64,000 nucleotides of DNA. Origin: Trema orientale (taxonomy: Eukaryota > Streptophyta > Magnoliopsida > Rosales > Cannabaceae). Location: positions 566,039 through 630,038 of the forward strand of contig JXTC01000125.1 in assembly GCA_002914845.1 (NCBI GenBank), in the 5' to 3' direction. The position numbers were made by a program, and so were the translations under genes. Within the stretch, counting starts at the first letter, position 1, and the number at the start of each line of letters is the position of its first letter. Below the pieces are notes generated by a model, which was not told the DNA's origin, did not search any database, and was given only the letters and a program-made list of their open reading frames with translations. Positions 46,437 through 58,869 of this stretch are shown here, in pieces.

Positions 46437-47841
46437 TGGTGTATCGTCAAGCAATCACCTGTAACTATCGTAGTGAACTAGTACACTGGCAAGAAAGAGT
46501 CGATCCCAAAGAGAACTTGTATTATTATCAAATCAACCTGAACTACTACTAATGAATAGGGGTTTTAGAATTATAAAAATAAAATAAAGATTAATTAAAC
46601 TATAACTAATGCAAATATCAAAGAAAAATAAAATACTCAATAGATAAAACTTTGGTTAAAAACTATTCTCCACCACTAGACATAGATTCCAATTAACTAT
46701 AGATCCTAACTATTAATTATTCCGCAAATCCATTAATCCTAGATAGCTTATGAACGTATCACTATCACGCCTCTCTTTAGATTATTTGTTACCTAGACAA
46801 ATGCCATGACCAACATCTTTTAATTAGATCGCCTAAGCAAACGCTCTAACACTAACCTAGCAGAAGAATTAAGCCTAGAAAGACTGATTAATCTAGATTC
46901 TAATCACACAAACATTGATCACAAATCTGGGCTATATTCTTCTCTATAACTAGTATATCAAACGATCACATCAACCATAGATTTGCTACTCATTGGTTCA
47001 AATATGATGAACATCAATTCAAACTTTAGCTATATAATCATGCATTAATAATTTAGTTGTGTATCTAAATAAATTAACACAATACCCATAAACCAAATAT
47101 GAACTGGAGAACATAACAGCTTTAATACATAGAATAGCTAATATATTGAAATCAAAAGCAAGTTAATTATACACCATGCCTAGGGCTTTGAAATAGCCCT
47201 TAACCAACTAAATCTAGTCTAGCATATTCATAGAATAAAGCAAATCAAACACCATGCTTGGAAAACGAATTAAAAGGAAAAGGTAAAGAAAACTTTGGAG
47301 TTAATGGATGGTGGCTAGTAGAATCTCTAAATGAAGCTCCTCCTTGTCGCTCAATGTTCCAAAACTCTCTAAGCCCTCTCTCTCTCTCAGTCTTTCTAAG
47401 TATATTTGAGTCTAATGTTGTTGTGATCTGACTTAGAGGCTTATATTTATAAGAAAGCCATCCCGCGGCTTATGGGCTCAAATCTAGGGGAAATTAGAGT
47501 CCAATTAGGTTAAAAGACCTAAAAGACCACGGTTTTGAGTTTCTACCTAATTTACTCTAACCTTCCAAAAGCCTGGCATCGTGGCACTGACGTGGTTTTC
47601 TAATTTCTTCGTATTTTCTTCTCTCCTTTCTCTTCCAAGCTTCAAGAAACATAAAGCTGTAGCTCCAAAGGACCAGTGTAATGGCTCTGGTATGCGTGGT
47701 TTGCATATTTTTTACTTCTTGTTCTGTTTTGATCCGTTCCAGCTCTATTTTGCTAATTTTCCTCAAAATTCGCCTAAAACACAGAAAGTAAGATGAGTAC
47801 CATAAAAATATCACGAAAACTAACAAAATTGACACTTATCA
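46437..47841 (-). mobile_element. 5' LTR of the minus-strand gypsy element
   Basis: The + strand starts TGGTGTATCG and ends TTGACACTTATCA, a TG...CA pair. In element direction it begins TGATAAGTGTCAATTTTG, characteristic of a plant gypsy LTR group. At 1405 bp it lies immediately before the primer site and the gag at 46318. No second LTR was found, because the element is cut at its left, near the Helitron fragment. The 92-codon frame at 47557-47835 is LTR sequence. Confidence 0.65.
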
Positions 47842-47987
47842 TTCTCCAATCTCCAATCTCTCCTTTGCCTTATCTTTCTAGGTATTTCTCCCTCATTCTA
47901 GTCTTTCTAGGGTGTGCTTTCCTCTTTAAAAGTGATCCCTAAACCATATTTATAAGTCTTAGTTTCAGCATTTGGGTAACACCACGT

Positions 47988-50900
47988 TGTTTTAGGGTGT
48001 GATAATTTTTTATAATTAGTCACTAACTAAAAATATTAAGTCACAATTAATGTGATAATTATACAGTATGTGGATAATTAAGAAAATATGATGTGTCAAA
48101 ATTACACTAGACAAAAGAGTAGTTTGATATTTCAAGATAAGTATCAATTTTTTTTGGATAATTGCAGAACATCAAGCAAATAAAGACAAAAGCTTCATCA
48201 AATCAAAGGGAGCCAAGTGTCACTTTCTCAAGTTGCCACCTCAAAATTGTGTTTGCCACCTCTGCTACATATGTGTCAAAATTTGAGGGCTTGAAGATGA
48301 CACCTCCTAGCTAAGGTGTCCATGAATTGCCACATAACTACTCTCAACAGGTGGTTAAATGCCTGAGTTTGTCTCTTTTACGCCTATAAATATTGGTCTC
48401 TACTATATGTAAAGGGAGAACTTTGATATAAAATATACGAATTCAATTCTCTTTTTGTCTGTTACTTTCCAATACATATTGATCTCTTCCCTTCACACGA
48501 ATCCCAAAGCATGTGACTGTACCTCCCTTTCATTAATTATCCCTTTCTTTTTATTCTAACTCACCAATGAAATCAAACTCATATGCATATATGAATTATT
48601 CTCTCTCATTCCTGTAGCTATCAAATCACCATTAATATTTTCTTTTCTCTATATTCAATCCAGACTAATTTCTTTTATTGTCTTTTTCTTTTTGATATTT
48701 GCTATTCATTTTTTTCTCTTAGTCAATACCAAGATCAATTCTTGGTCTCGGTTTCCTCACCTCATGCATTGGTTATGGGGCTAGGATCCACCAAATTACA
48801 ATAAGATTGGCCATATAGGATTATAAGTCAAAGTATGACTAGATTTCACTTCCTAAGCTAGTATTCACCAACTTTGGCTACACTTGGGTGTATAGGAGTG
48901 ACCAGCAATGTGGTGACTATGTTAAGGATGTTTTAGAGCTGGACACATGTAAAGCAATGAGCAAAATACCCAAAATACCCCTTAGAATTTAAGTTATGCC
49001 ATTTCTTAGCCATTAAGTATCACTTTTTGACCAAATCTAGTCATTTGCTTTCCCTTTCTCTCCAGCCATGACCTGAGCCTCTCCAACACCTTTCTACACT
49101 TCTTTCAACTCCTCTTAGCCATATCCAAGAGTTTTCAAGTAGTAGAACTCAAATTAGAGTTCTAGAAAGCAAGATAGACCAAAACTAGTCAAGGTAACTC
49201 TACTAAGTTCTTCTTTCTAGGTCTTGTCCTTTAATTTCAATTCTCTACTTGTTCCCACTTAAATATTGGTTTCTTCAGGTCTTCTTAAGTTCAAAAATCT
49301 ATTTCTAAGCCTTGGAAATCAGTTTGGTGGATATAAAAGGCAAGAAGTCTAACAAAGACTCAAACTAGTCAAGGTAAGGTTTAAGTAGGATTTTGAATTT
49401 GTAGTGAGTTTTCTTTATTTCAGCTCTTTAACCTAAGCTATTATTTGATGATTCATGGTTCTAGGAACCCTCATGTATTGCTGGAAACATAAAATTTAAG
49501 TGGAAGATTAATGTTAAACCTAAAGCCCCAAAGTTTGCTATTTATGGAGTTAAGTGTCTTTATGTGTAATAGATTAAGTTTTCTATGTTTGTAATCTGAT
49601 TTCTTAAATTTGGATTGTATATCTCATTGATCCTATTATATATTACACTCAATTGGTGGCTGCTTGTGATGACACATAAGTGTAAAAGTGGTTTTAAACT
49701 TGTTTAGACTGAAAAAAAAAAAGAGTTCAAGTATACTTAGATTGTTCTAAGTGATCCTCTTAATGTGTATATGTGGGAATTGGATTGTTAATTGTTATTG
49801 CAGATTTAAAACCATGATTTTCATCATATGGGAATGTCCTAAAAATAGGGGAGGTACTGTCCAAATATTTTTAAAATGAAATGGCACCATTTAGGAGCAA
49901 ACGGACTAGTTTTACAAAATTATGTGCCATTTTGGATTATTTTTGTGCTAATGAACTAGCATTCATATTTTAATACCTTTGAACAGTTTTTCAATGCTAA
50001 TTATTGACTGCCAAGTACTTTAAGTGATTTATATGCTTCTGAGTCATTTTAGGATCAAGTTCCTAATTTGGTAAAAATTCTGATTTCGGTATTGTTCGAG
50101 TATCTTGATACATTCTTCTGGCAAAATGTGTATCTTGAATAATAGTAATTTATAACAGGTGATTAGCACACCAATTTCTAGAGGATATTGACTCTTTCCA
50201 CTATCGATTCCTATTCAGGATACGAGGTAAGTAAAGTACTCAACTGCAACACAAGAATTATATGTTATGTGAGTATCTATTATGTTTCTACTCTTTACAT
50301 TTATTCTAGCTATGAGCATGACTATTGGCATTTTGACTTAAGCATATATGCTTGGTATCTCTAGTGTGGAATTATTATGTAACTTTCAGAAGGTTTTGTG
50401 CCACTGTTATGGGGAAGCGGGATATAAATTTACAGTTCAGGGTGGCAGCCCAAGGAGAGGGGCAAGTTTGACGGAATTTGTCAAAAGATCTGCCACAATA
50501 TTCCTCCTCCAAGTTATATAATAGATTGCACTACAGTCTCGGGCCACCTTATCTCTTGAGCTCGATGGGGTAACGATGGACTAAGGTTAGCAATGAGCTC
50601 TATTGTGGTAAGAGCCAGCGGGAGGAGAACCTATGGGATATCATTAGTCAGGAAGCCCTGCAAGCACGGTGCCGAACCGGACAGTGGGCACAATACAGGG
50701 AAGGGTCTAAAGAAAAATATTTATACTGAAACATTTAAGCAAGCATGGTTATACATTTAATTCAAAGAAACATGCCATCCATTACTTTACTTACTGAGCT
50801 ATAGCTCATTGTAGTCTTGTATTGCAGGTAATAATTAAAATGACAGCCTGAGCTTGTGAGCTGGAGTAGAGGCCCAACCTTGGTATTGTACATATGGATA

Positions 50901-51996
50901 TTTTGACCACATGTGGGGGCCTAGTTTGTGTATTTTGGGACGTTTTGCAATCTCTCAAGGAAGTTATTTTTAGTACATTTCTTTTGGTACCTATTTACTA
51001 CGTTTTATTTTGTAATATACGTATATACTGATCCATTATGTTTATGAGTAAAGTCAGCCATCCATAGAGTTTTTTAAAAAAAAAAATAAATAAATAAAAA
51101 GTTCAAATTAGCCTGTATTTTTGGGGAAAAAAAAATTTACAAGATTATCTTCCAAAAGTAATGCCTTGTAAGTAGAAAGTTAATAAATACTAGTAGTAGG
51201 TGGATAACGAGGGCGTTACATATGGTCTTATTTTTATAATAAATCCCACCAAGTTTAATTCTTATGCTTATTCTCCAAGTCATATACTTGGTTAATTCCA
51301 TAATAGTTTAAGTTATTCCAACTTCTTAATTATACCATAGATTTTGGGGTACTGACTACTCCTCAGACTAATTTCCCACGTTCTATATCTTTGTGGTGCT
51401 TATTAACTAACATAATAACTAACATTTAAATTCTGTAATTTAAATTACCTGCATATCCGTGTGAATGAGTTGTTTAGCAAGCTGAGCTGTAGCATATACG
51501 ATCCTTATTTGTAACTACCCATGTTATTTTCAGTACTTCAAATATCTGCAGATCCGTGACTCTGAGTTGTTTAGCAAGCGGATTTGTAATGTATACGACC
51601 CTTGTTTGCAACCGTTCACGTTAAATTCAGTATTTTATATTCCTGTTATTTACTTTCAGTATTATTTATCTATATTTCTAACAGAATGGCTGGAATCACC
51701 TATGTCAGAAAAAACTATCTTTTTGTTTGTTTCTGACCATATGGTTGGTAAAACCTGCGTCAGAAACACTGGCTGTCAACACGTGGTGATAGTCATCAAA
51801 ACCACCCACACCTGTTTACTTGCAGGTTGAGCTGTTAAAGACGCCAATAATTTTCTGATACGTGGAATTGTATTGCTACAATTTTTCCACGTCATTTTCT
51901 CCATTTCTACCACTATCCTACTTATCTTTAATTAAGCATTTTTATGCCTAATTAATTTCTTTTAAATGAAATTACAAACAAAGCACCCTCGGAACA
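47988..51996 (+). mobile_element. 5' LTR of a Tat-like gypsy element, split by an insertion
   Basis: Starts TGTTTTAGGGTGTGATA and ends CCCTCGGAACA. Parts 47988-48757 and 51220-51996 align almost base for base with 55032-56624, the second LTR. CACGT precedes it (47983-47987), while CACAT follows the second LTR (56625-56629), a target duplication with one C/G-to-T/A type change. The middle, 48758-51219, is a foreign Tekay-type LTR. Confidence 0.85.
48758..51219 (+). mobile_element. Tekay-type LTR piece inserted in the Tat-like LTR
   Basis: From 48855 it aligns with the gypsy 3' LTR at 31975, and it ends GAGGGCGTTACA, the usual end of such LTRs. The core TTACTTACTGAGCTATAGCT is at 50783. Compared with the unoccupied LTR at 55797-55846, about 40 host bases (around CATCAAAAACTATATG) are missing where it sits, and the first ~600 bases of the LTR are absent. 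A deletion therefore removed its left end together with the adjoining target. No internal genes: a truncated solo LTR. Confidence 0.7.
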
Positions 51997-52000
51997 TTAA

Positions 52001-52018
52001 AGGCAACTCCACTAGGGA
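52001..52018 (+). other. Primer-binding site of the Tat-like element
   Basis: AGGCAACTCCACTAGGGA lies four bases after the LTR end. It resembles the GGCGACTCC.CTGGGGA site used by Tat/Ogre-type elements, with transitions. Confidence 0.55.
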
Positions 52019-52136
52019 GTAGCCCAATGAAACCAGATTTCTTCAGTATTTCCAAAATATCTCGGAACTCTATCCATTTATTTATCTTTTAAAAAAAAAA
52101 ACAATCTCTAGACTCTGCCAAATTCTATTGTGAAAA

Positions 52137-53680
52137 TGACTGAAGAATAGAATTTACCAAGCAATGAAACATCAAGTCAACAAGAGGAGATACTTGCTCA
52201 GATGAAAAGCACGTTAGAAAATTTGATGAAGTCTCAGGAGCTGATGATGCAGAAATTGGGTGAGATAGAAAAGAAAGATAAATAGGGGACTATTGCTCCT
52301 GTCCCCTCTTGTCAAAACAACAATTCATTGGTGTCAGATAATCAAAATCCTATCATTCCAGCAACACAGAAAAACCCTGCCAATCTCACAACTCTAGTTG
52401 GAACAAGTAATGGACATTCCTACAGTTTCATTACCAAAGAACAACTACAAGAGTGCTCAAAATAGAGACAGAAAAAGCTAACAAAATTATGACAACAGTG
52501 GATTTCTAACCTCCTTATCCTGCACATATTTTGTCCAAGTCATATCCAAAGGATAACACTAATCTTCATTTTAAGAAATTTGATGGAAAGAAAGGTAATG
52601 CTAAGGAGCATGTCATTGGGTTCTTAGATGATCTCGAAATCTACGCCAGCGACTATGAATTGAGGCTAACGGAATTTTCAAAATCTCTCATAAACCGGGC
52701 ATATTCAAGATTTGCCAATTTATCAGCAGGCATTATCTCTATATAGGATGAATTGGTCGCAATATTCTACACCAAATTCTTCATAGCAGAGCGTAAGTTA
52801 GATGTGTCTTATCTTTCCAGTATAACACAAAAAGAAAATAAATCGCTCGTAACTTACGTGAATAGATTCAAGAAGAAGGCTCTGGATTGCAAGAAAATAA
52901 TCTTAGAGAACGAACTGATTTAGATTTGTGTCAAAGGCATGCGAGCTGAATACAAAGTCTACATTCAGAATCATGTCATTCCGAATTTTGCTGAACTAAT
53001 ATTTAGAGTAAGCAATACTGAAGAAACAATAATGGAATTGTATAAATCTTCTAGAAGGACTTGTGTTGAGAGTTGGGGCAAGCCAATTTTTTCCAAGCGA
53101 AAAGGAGAGGTCACTTTGGTTGAAAAAGCACGTCAAGGCAAAAGAAATCAACCAACCCCTCTCGAGATACTTCTAATACAAAATCAAATCATTTCACTCA
53201 TATGAGTATAGATAGAGGACGGGGTATTACGGCCTCTACCAGTCCATACTTTGCTTACATTAGAAGAAACAAGGAACCCCAAGTTCTGTTTGTTTCACAA
53301 GAAAGTAGGTCATGCTACATCTGACTATTATACAGTGTGAAAAACCTACCGTGAAAAAGCCCAAAGAGGTAAAATTTTATTGAGGCAACAACAACAAAGA
53401 GCTGAGAATAACCCATTCCCTAACCATGGTTTAAATAAATGTCTACGCCTCTATTGAGACAACTGGTAGAGAAAGCTGGTAAACAACTATCAAGAAATCC
53501 GAAAATCGCCACGGAAAAATCCATTAAAATCTCAAGTTCTGTAATGAGGCAATATGAACCATCTTCAATAATTCAATGGGTTTTAGGCACAAGTAAGTTT
53601 TCGATACTGACCATAATAACTCTACAAACATCTTCTTCATTGGAGACTATTAGTTGTAAACTATTTCAGTTACAATGAAT
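52137..53680 (+). pseudogene. Tat-like gypsy gag, broken
   Basis: Begins ATGACTGAAGAA then a TAG. Read across frames it shows SNETSSQQEEILAQMKSTLE, then the open piece 52531-52746 with FKKFDGKKGNAKEHVIGFLD and LRLTEFSKSLINRAYSRFAN, then CVKGMRAEYKVYIQNHVIPN at 52930, and KFCLFHKKVGHATSDYY near 53280. These are the ordered parts of the retrotransposon gag of the Tat group. Many stops and shifts make it inactive. Protease, RT, RNase H and integrase are missing, so the element was probably non-autonomous or internally deleted. Confidence 0.75.
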
Positions 53681-53799
53681 GGTTGGTTTCTATTTTTCTG
53701 TACTTCTATTTTATGGTACATGCAATTCATAAGCTTTAGTACTATAATATTTAATTGAGGTTGCATGAAACTGCAATCAATATCTGACAACTTATACAG

Positions 53800-54100
53800 T
53801 CATGCAAAATGCTACGGCAATCGATAAGGTGATCCAACTAAAGCAAGATCATGTGAGATACTAAGGCTATCGATAATGTGACTTAGTTAGAGTAGGATCA
53901 TGCGATATGCCATCAAAGCTAATCGATAATATAACCTAGCCAAAAGCAAAATCACACAAAATGCCAAAAGCTATCAACAAGATGACCTGACTAAAAAAAA
54001 GATCACGTGAAATGCTAAAACTATCGACACAATGACCTGACTAAAATAGAATCATGCGAGATGCCGAATATCTCAAGGCTATCGACTAGATGATCTGTTT
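53800..54100 (+). repeat. Tandem repeat, ~50 bp unit, 5-6 units, inside the Tat-like element
   Basis: A unit like GCTATCGATAATGTGAC...GATCATGCGATATGC recurs about every 50 bases (near 53816, 53864, 53918, 53969, 54020, 54078). Each has an ATCGA word, a GTGACC/GATGACC word, then GATCATG. Tandem arrays between gag or pol and the 3' LTR are known in Tat-group elements. Confidence 0.75.
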
Positions 54101-55031
54101 CAAAATAACATCAGTGATATTATACTCATATTTTATCTTTATACAAACACTTCTGACTTAAAAAAAAAAAACGGATGTGGATTGTGTCCAATTAATTATT
54201 ATGGGAACTCTCTCGTCAAATATTATATCTTGTTATATAGCTAATTTATTAATTTATCATCTATACCAATAAATATTAGGGATTAGTTGAAACTCTCATC
54301 AGTTCCTATTTCTCTTATTCTTATTCCTAATAATTATTTATATTTTCTCTTATATATATATATATATATGTGTGAGAGTTTATTCTTTATATTGGACTAG
54401 TCTCTCAATTTTGCAAGGAAAGGAAATTTCTTCCTCATAATTTATTTACATGAGATGCTCACAACAATTTGGAAGCAGTAAACCTTCTTCTGAAGAGCTA
54501 TTCTAAATAACATCACAAGCCGCAACAAAGAACTTCTCTATTGGCAAGAAAGTTGAATTTAATGATTGAAGCTTCACTGAAATTACTCTCAACAATACCT
54601 TAAGCTTATCTCTAAAGTGTTGCTCACATGCAACGTACTTTTTTTCCTTCCTAGAGATTTATCCTACTGGGTGTTACTCTGCTTAGGTTTTAATGAGGCA
54701 TTATTTGGATTGGGTTAATCCAATAGAAATATTTTAGTAAAACTATCTGGATCCCAACTAGAGCTAGCGATCTGCTATCCTGAGCTTGCCCATAGTTCTT
54801 GTCAGCCTTAAATTGGAAGAATATTAGATTATTTTACAAGTGGGGTATCAACCTAGTTAGAATATACCTGTAAGATAATGGTACTTCGTCTTTTCTCAGA
54901 GATATCCAAGAGAAGAAATTCTCTCTCCATAAATGAGGTGCTTCTGAGACAAGTTTGAAGACTATATTGAGAAAACTCATATTAATGAGCTCTAGAAAAT
55001 GTTTACATTCATTATAGCTCAGGGGACTTAA
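54101..55031 (+). other. Non-coding 3' part of the Tat-like element
   Basis: No coding domain. An A run and a TA microsatellite (54352-54370) occur. CAGGGGACTTA just before the LTR (55019-55029) may be the polypurine tract. The minus frame 54834-55067 crosses the LTR border and is not a gene. Confidence 0.5.
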
Positions 55032-56624
55032 TGTTTTAAGGTGTGACAATTTTTTATAATTAGTCACTAACTAAAAATATTAAGTCACAATTAATGTGAT
55101 AATTATATAATATGTGGATAATTAAGAAAATATGTTGTGTCAAAAGTACACTAGACAAAAGAGTAGTTTGACATTTCAAGATAAGTGTCAATTTTTTTGG
55201 ATAATTGCAAAACATCAAGCAAATAAAGACAAAAGATTCATCAAATTAAAGGGAGCCAAGTGTCACTTTCTCAAGTTGTCACCTCAAAATTGTGTTCGCC
55301 ACCTCTGCTACATATGTGCCAACATTTGAGGGCTTGGAGATGAGACCTCCTAGCTAAGGTGTCCATGAATTCCCACATAACTACTCTCAACAAGCGGTTA
55401 AATACCTGAGTTTGTCTCTTTTATGTCTATAAATATTGGTCTCTACTATATGTAAAGGGAGAACTTTGATATAAAATATACGAATTCAATACTCTTTCTG
55501 TCTGTTACTTTCCAATATATATTGATCTCTTCGCTTCACACGAATCCCAAAGCTTGTCACTATACCTACCTTTCATTAATTATCCCTTTCTTTTTATTCT
55601 AACTCACTAACGAAATCAAACTCATATGCATATATGAATTATTCTCTCTCATTCCTGTAGCTATCAAATCACCATTAATATTTTTTTTTCTCTATATTCG
55701 AACCAGACCAATTTCTTTTATTGTCTTTTTTTTTTTTTTTTTTATTTGCTATTCATTTTTTTCTCTTAGTCAATACCAAGATCAATTCTTGGTCTCGGTT
55801 TCCTCACCATCAAAAACTATATGTATTTATTTCTTCATAATACTTATATGGTCTTGCTTTTATAATAAATCCCACCAAGTTTAATTCTTATGCTTATTCT
55901 CCAAGTCATATACTTGGTTAATTCCATAATAGTTTAAGTTATTCCAAGTTCTTAATTATACCATAGATTTTGGGGTACTGACTACTCCTCAAACTAATTT
56001 CTCACGTTCTATATCTTTGTAATGCTTATCAATTAACATAATAACTAACATTTAAATTATGTAATTTAAATTACTTGCAAATTCGTGTGAAAGAGTTGTT
56101 TAGCAAGCTGAGTTGTAGCATATATGACCCTTATTTGCAACCACCCATGTTATTTTCAGTACTTTAAATATTTACAGATCCGTGACTCTGAGTTATTTAG
56201 CAAGCGGATTTATAGCATATACGACCCTTGCTTGCAACCGTTCATGTTAAATTCAATATTTTGTATTCCTGTTATTTATTTTCAGTATTGTTTATCTATA
56301 TTTCTGACAGAATGGCTAGAATCACCTGTGTCAGAAAAAACTAACTATCTTTTTGTTTGTTTCTGACCATATGGCTGGTATCACCTGCGTCAGAAATACT
56401 AGCTATTTAACATGTGGTGATAGTCATTAAAACTACCCACACCTGTGTACTTGCAAGTTAAGCTGTCAAAGACGCCAATAATTTTCTGACATGTGGAATT
56501 GTATTGCTATAATTTTTCCATGTCATTTTCTCCATTTCTACCACTATCCTACTTATCTTTAATTAAGTATTTATGCTTAATTAATTTTTTTTTAGTCAAA
56601 TCACAAAAAAGTACCCCCGGAACA
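55032..56624 (+). mobile_element. 3' LTR of the Tat-like gypsy element (unoccupied copy)
   Basis: TGTTTTAAGGTGTGAC ... CCCCCGGAACA, 1593 bp, aligned end to end with the split LTR at 47988-51996. It lacks the foreign insert and so shows the original sequence at that place. The following CACAT matches CACGT before the first LTR. Two segments within it starting near 56090 and 56175 repeat AGTTGTTTAGCAAGC / AGTTATTTAGCAAGC, an internal ~80-base duplication shared with the other LTR. Confidence 0.85.
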
Positions 56625-56628
56625 CACA

Positions 56629-56880
56629 TTTTAAATGTAAGCCTTGAAGTTCACATCTTCCAGCCTCACACTCTTGCTATAACTAAGATTTTTCTCCATT
56701 ACAGTTAAACTTCATTAGTTTCCTGACAATGCTCTCATGCTGCAGACACGAATAAACATCAAGAACTCTTTCTCTTGATGTAGCCGATAATTGTTGAGCT
56801 GCAGCCGCAACTTCAATTTCTTATTTTTCACTTGATTTTGCACAATATTCTAACTCTATTGCATCATTATACTACAAGCC
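56629..56880 (-). pseudogene. Unassigned gene fragment, minus strand
   Basis: On the minus strand, after a possible acceptor (TTGTAG near 56878), an exon-like stretch reads AIELEYCAKSSEK, a TAA stop, then EIEVAAAAQQLSATSRERVL and DVYSCLQHESIV, ending near 56712. A further piece VRLEDVNFKAYI ends at a TAA near 56630. The composition is that of a soluble helical protein and differs from the transposon sequence on both sides. I do not recognise it. It could be a captured or relic host exon. Confidence 0.35.
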
Positions 56881-57017
56881 TACAAATAAACATAAAAAAC
56901 GCATGAACTCCTAATAAGATACTAAAAAATCACTAAACATTAAATCTAAAAGACAACAATATTATATATAGAATAAACCAATCAACTTCACATAAAGTAT
57001 ATGACATTAGTTTAAAA

Positions 57018-57718
57018 ATGCAGTATTGGACCTATAGTAGAGTGCATCAATATTAATGGACAAGGCTCAATTATAATTAAGAGTTAATTATGACTCTGGA
57101 TAATTGGCCTATTGGAGCTTAGAATATTTGGATCCATAGGTTCTCCTATCTAGCTCAAACATAGCTTACAATCAAATGAATGATTAGTTGACACAATAAG
57201 CCCATAAGGTTTACACATTTCCAGTACTTAATAGAAAAGTTCTTGTAAGCCTTTGTAAGATTACAACACACCAACCATATTCATAAAGTCTATGGATTTC
57301 ATGAAAGAGAGAGAAAAGGAGAGAGTGAGATGAAACCAAGCCACCATAAGTAGAAATCCTGAGCTTATGCATGGATGCTAAGAGAGAGATGCCCAAAGTT
57401 GTAGATATGCAACCAAAGAAAAGGAAGACTGTCTTATGAATTATGCCGCTCATCTCTCGTTGGGAATCAAAAAGGTGCCCAAACACCAATTCGTTCAACG
57501 TGCTCCAGAGAATAGGCAAGAAGGCTTCATGATAATGAATTACTTCTATGTTTTATCTAAACCAAGATCTATGAATTGATTTATATTAGATTATCGATCC
57601 TTTATTTTATTTTGTAAGTTTCAAGAAAAATTTTAAAAAAAATGAATTCTATTGCATTCTTGATTTTTTTAAAAAACTATAGTAATCCATTTTTCGATTC
57701 ATTTTGGAATTACTAGCA
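57018..57718 (+). mobile_element. Copia LTR 3' fragment
   Basis: Starts abruptly at AGTATTGGACCTATAGTAG and aligns with 23308 onward of the copia 5' LTR (ATTAATGGACAAGGCTCAA, GAGTTAATTA, TTGGGAATCAAAAAGGTG). It ends TTACTAGCA, comparable to CCAGCA/CCAGTA ends. No primer-binding site follows, so it is a 3' LTR or a truncated solo LTR. The 102-codon minus frame (57211-57519) is within it. Confidence 0.6.
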
Positions 57719-58405
57719 ACATTAGCATATATATCTCCAATTGCTTCCTCATTATAGAGTTACCTAGTTTGGAGATCTACTAGGTTCGTTGCTATGTCAT
57801 CCTCCTTTATTGAAACCGACTCTTTTCCAAGACGCCGAGATGATTCGACTGTGTTTGCTTCTCTTTCAGGATGACTTCCCTTGAACTTCTAGCAGTTATT
57901 ATTAATGGTAATTGATCATTAACCACGTCGGCTGCTAGGCTTTTAGCATTAGTTATGTGGGCTATCAAAGGGATGTCGTTGTTGGCCAGTGTTAATCTGA
58001 CGTCGAGTTGTCACCATACTTTCTGTTAAATGACTAGACTGGTGGAGCCCCTTCTTCTAGTGCCATATCATTGATGGGTAAAATTGGTAAACGATAAGAT
58101 CTATGTTTTAAAGTAGAATTGATCTATATATGAATTCAAGATAAGATATATAGTACAGAAGTTAAAGTGGTACAGCCTAAATTAAAAGGTCAATATTTTC
58201 AATGTAGTTTATAGAGAATTCCTAGCACTATCATCGGTGAGCATTTTTGTGTGGAGAGATTGTTTTCACCTCTTTTTCTAGGGCTAAGACCCCCTACTTA
58301 TAGGATTTGGTATCTAGGGTTTCCTATTTTTTATAAGGTTTTTAATAGATTCATTTTTGTAATTTGATTGTTTTTAGGTGAAATACTTAGATTCAATCGT
58401 TTTTG
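57719..58405. other. Less AT-rich non-coding stretch, possible transposon remnant
   Basis: No intact frame. On the minus strand around 58020-57950 the frame SMVTTRRQINTGQQRH resembles gypsy gag starts but is too short to call. I see no repeat ends. Confidence 0.25.
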
Positions 58406-58823
58406 AGCTTCTAACTTTTGGTAGATTTAATTGAAAATTTAGGAGTTTTTATTTTTAGTTGATGAGTTCCTATTTTAGTTCATGATTGTATTGAAAAATA
58501 TGAGTTTTGATATATACTAAATCTGATCTAACTCATGTAATATTTGGTTAATAGTTTTTTTTTTTATATATGGTACATAGAAATTTGAATGCAGTTTATA
58601 ACATTGTTATTCTGAGATTCTAGTTTTTGGTATATTCAGTTGAGAATTTAGGGATTTTTATTTTTTGTTGAGGAATTCCTATTTTAGTTCATGATTGTGG
58701 TGAAAAATATGAGTTTTGATATATGTTAAATCTAATCTAACTCATGTAAATTTGGTTCATAGTTTTTTATATATAGTACATAGAAATTTGAATAAGTTTA
58801 TAACATTGTTGTTCTGGTATATA
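58406..58823 (+). repeat. Direct tandem duplication, 209-bp unit, two copies
   Basis: Unit 1 (58406-58614) starts GAGCTTCTAACTTTTGG and unit 2 (58615-58823) starts GAGATTCTAGTTTTTGG. Both contain CCTATTTTAGTTCATGATTG and ATATGAGTTTTGATATAT at the same distance. AT-rich, no coding sequence. Confidence 0.75.
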
Positions 58824-58869
58824 AAAATTCAGGTAGTATTTGTATTTCATAATTTGAGAGAATCTAGTG

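Noticed and set aside
47557..47835. 92-codon minus-strand frame
   Set aside because: Lies at the start of a gypsy LTR and has no domain.
57211..57519. 102-codon minus-strand frame
   Set aside because: Falls entirely within the copia LTR fragment. No domain.
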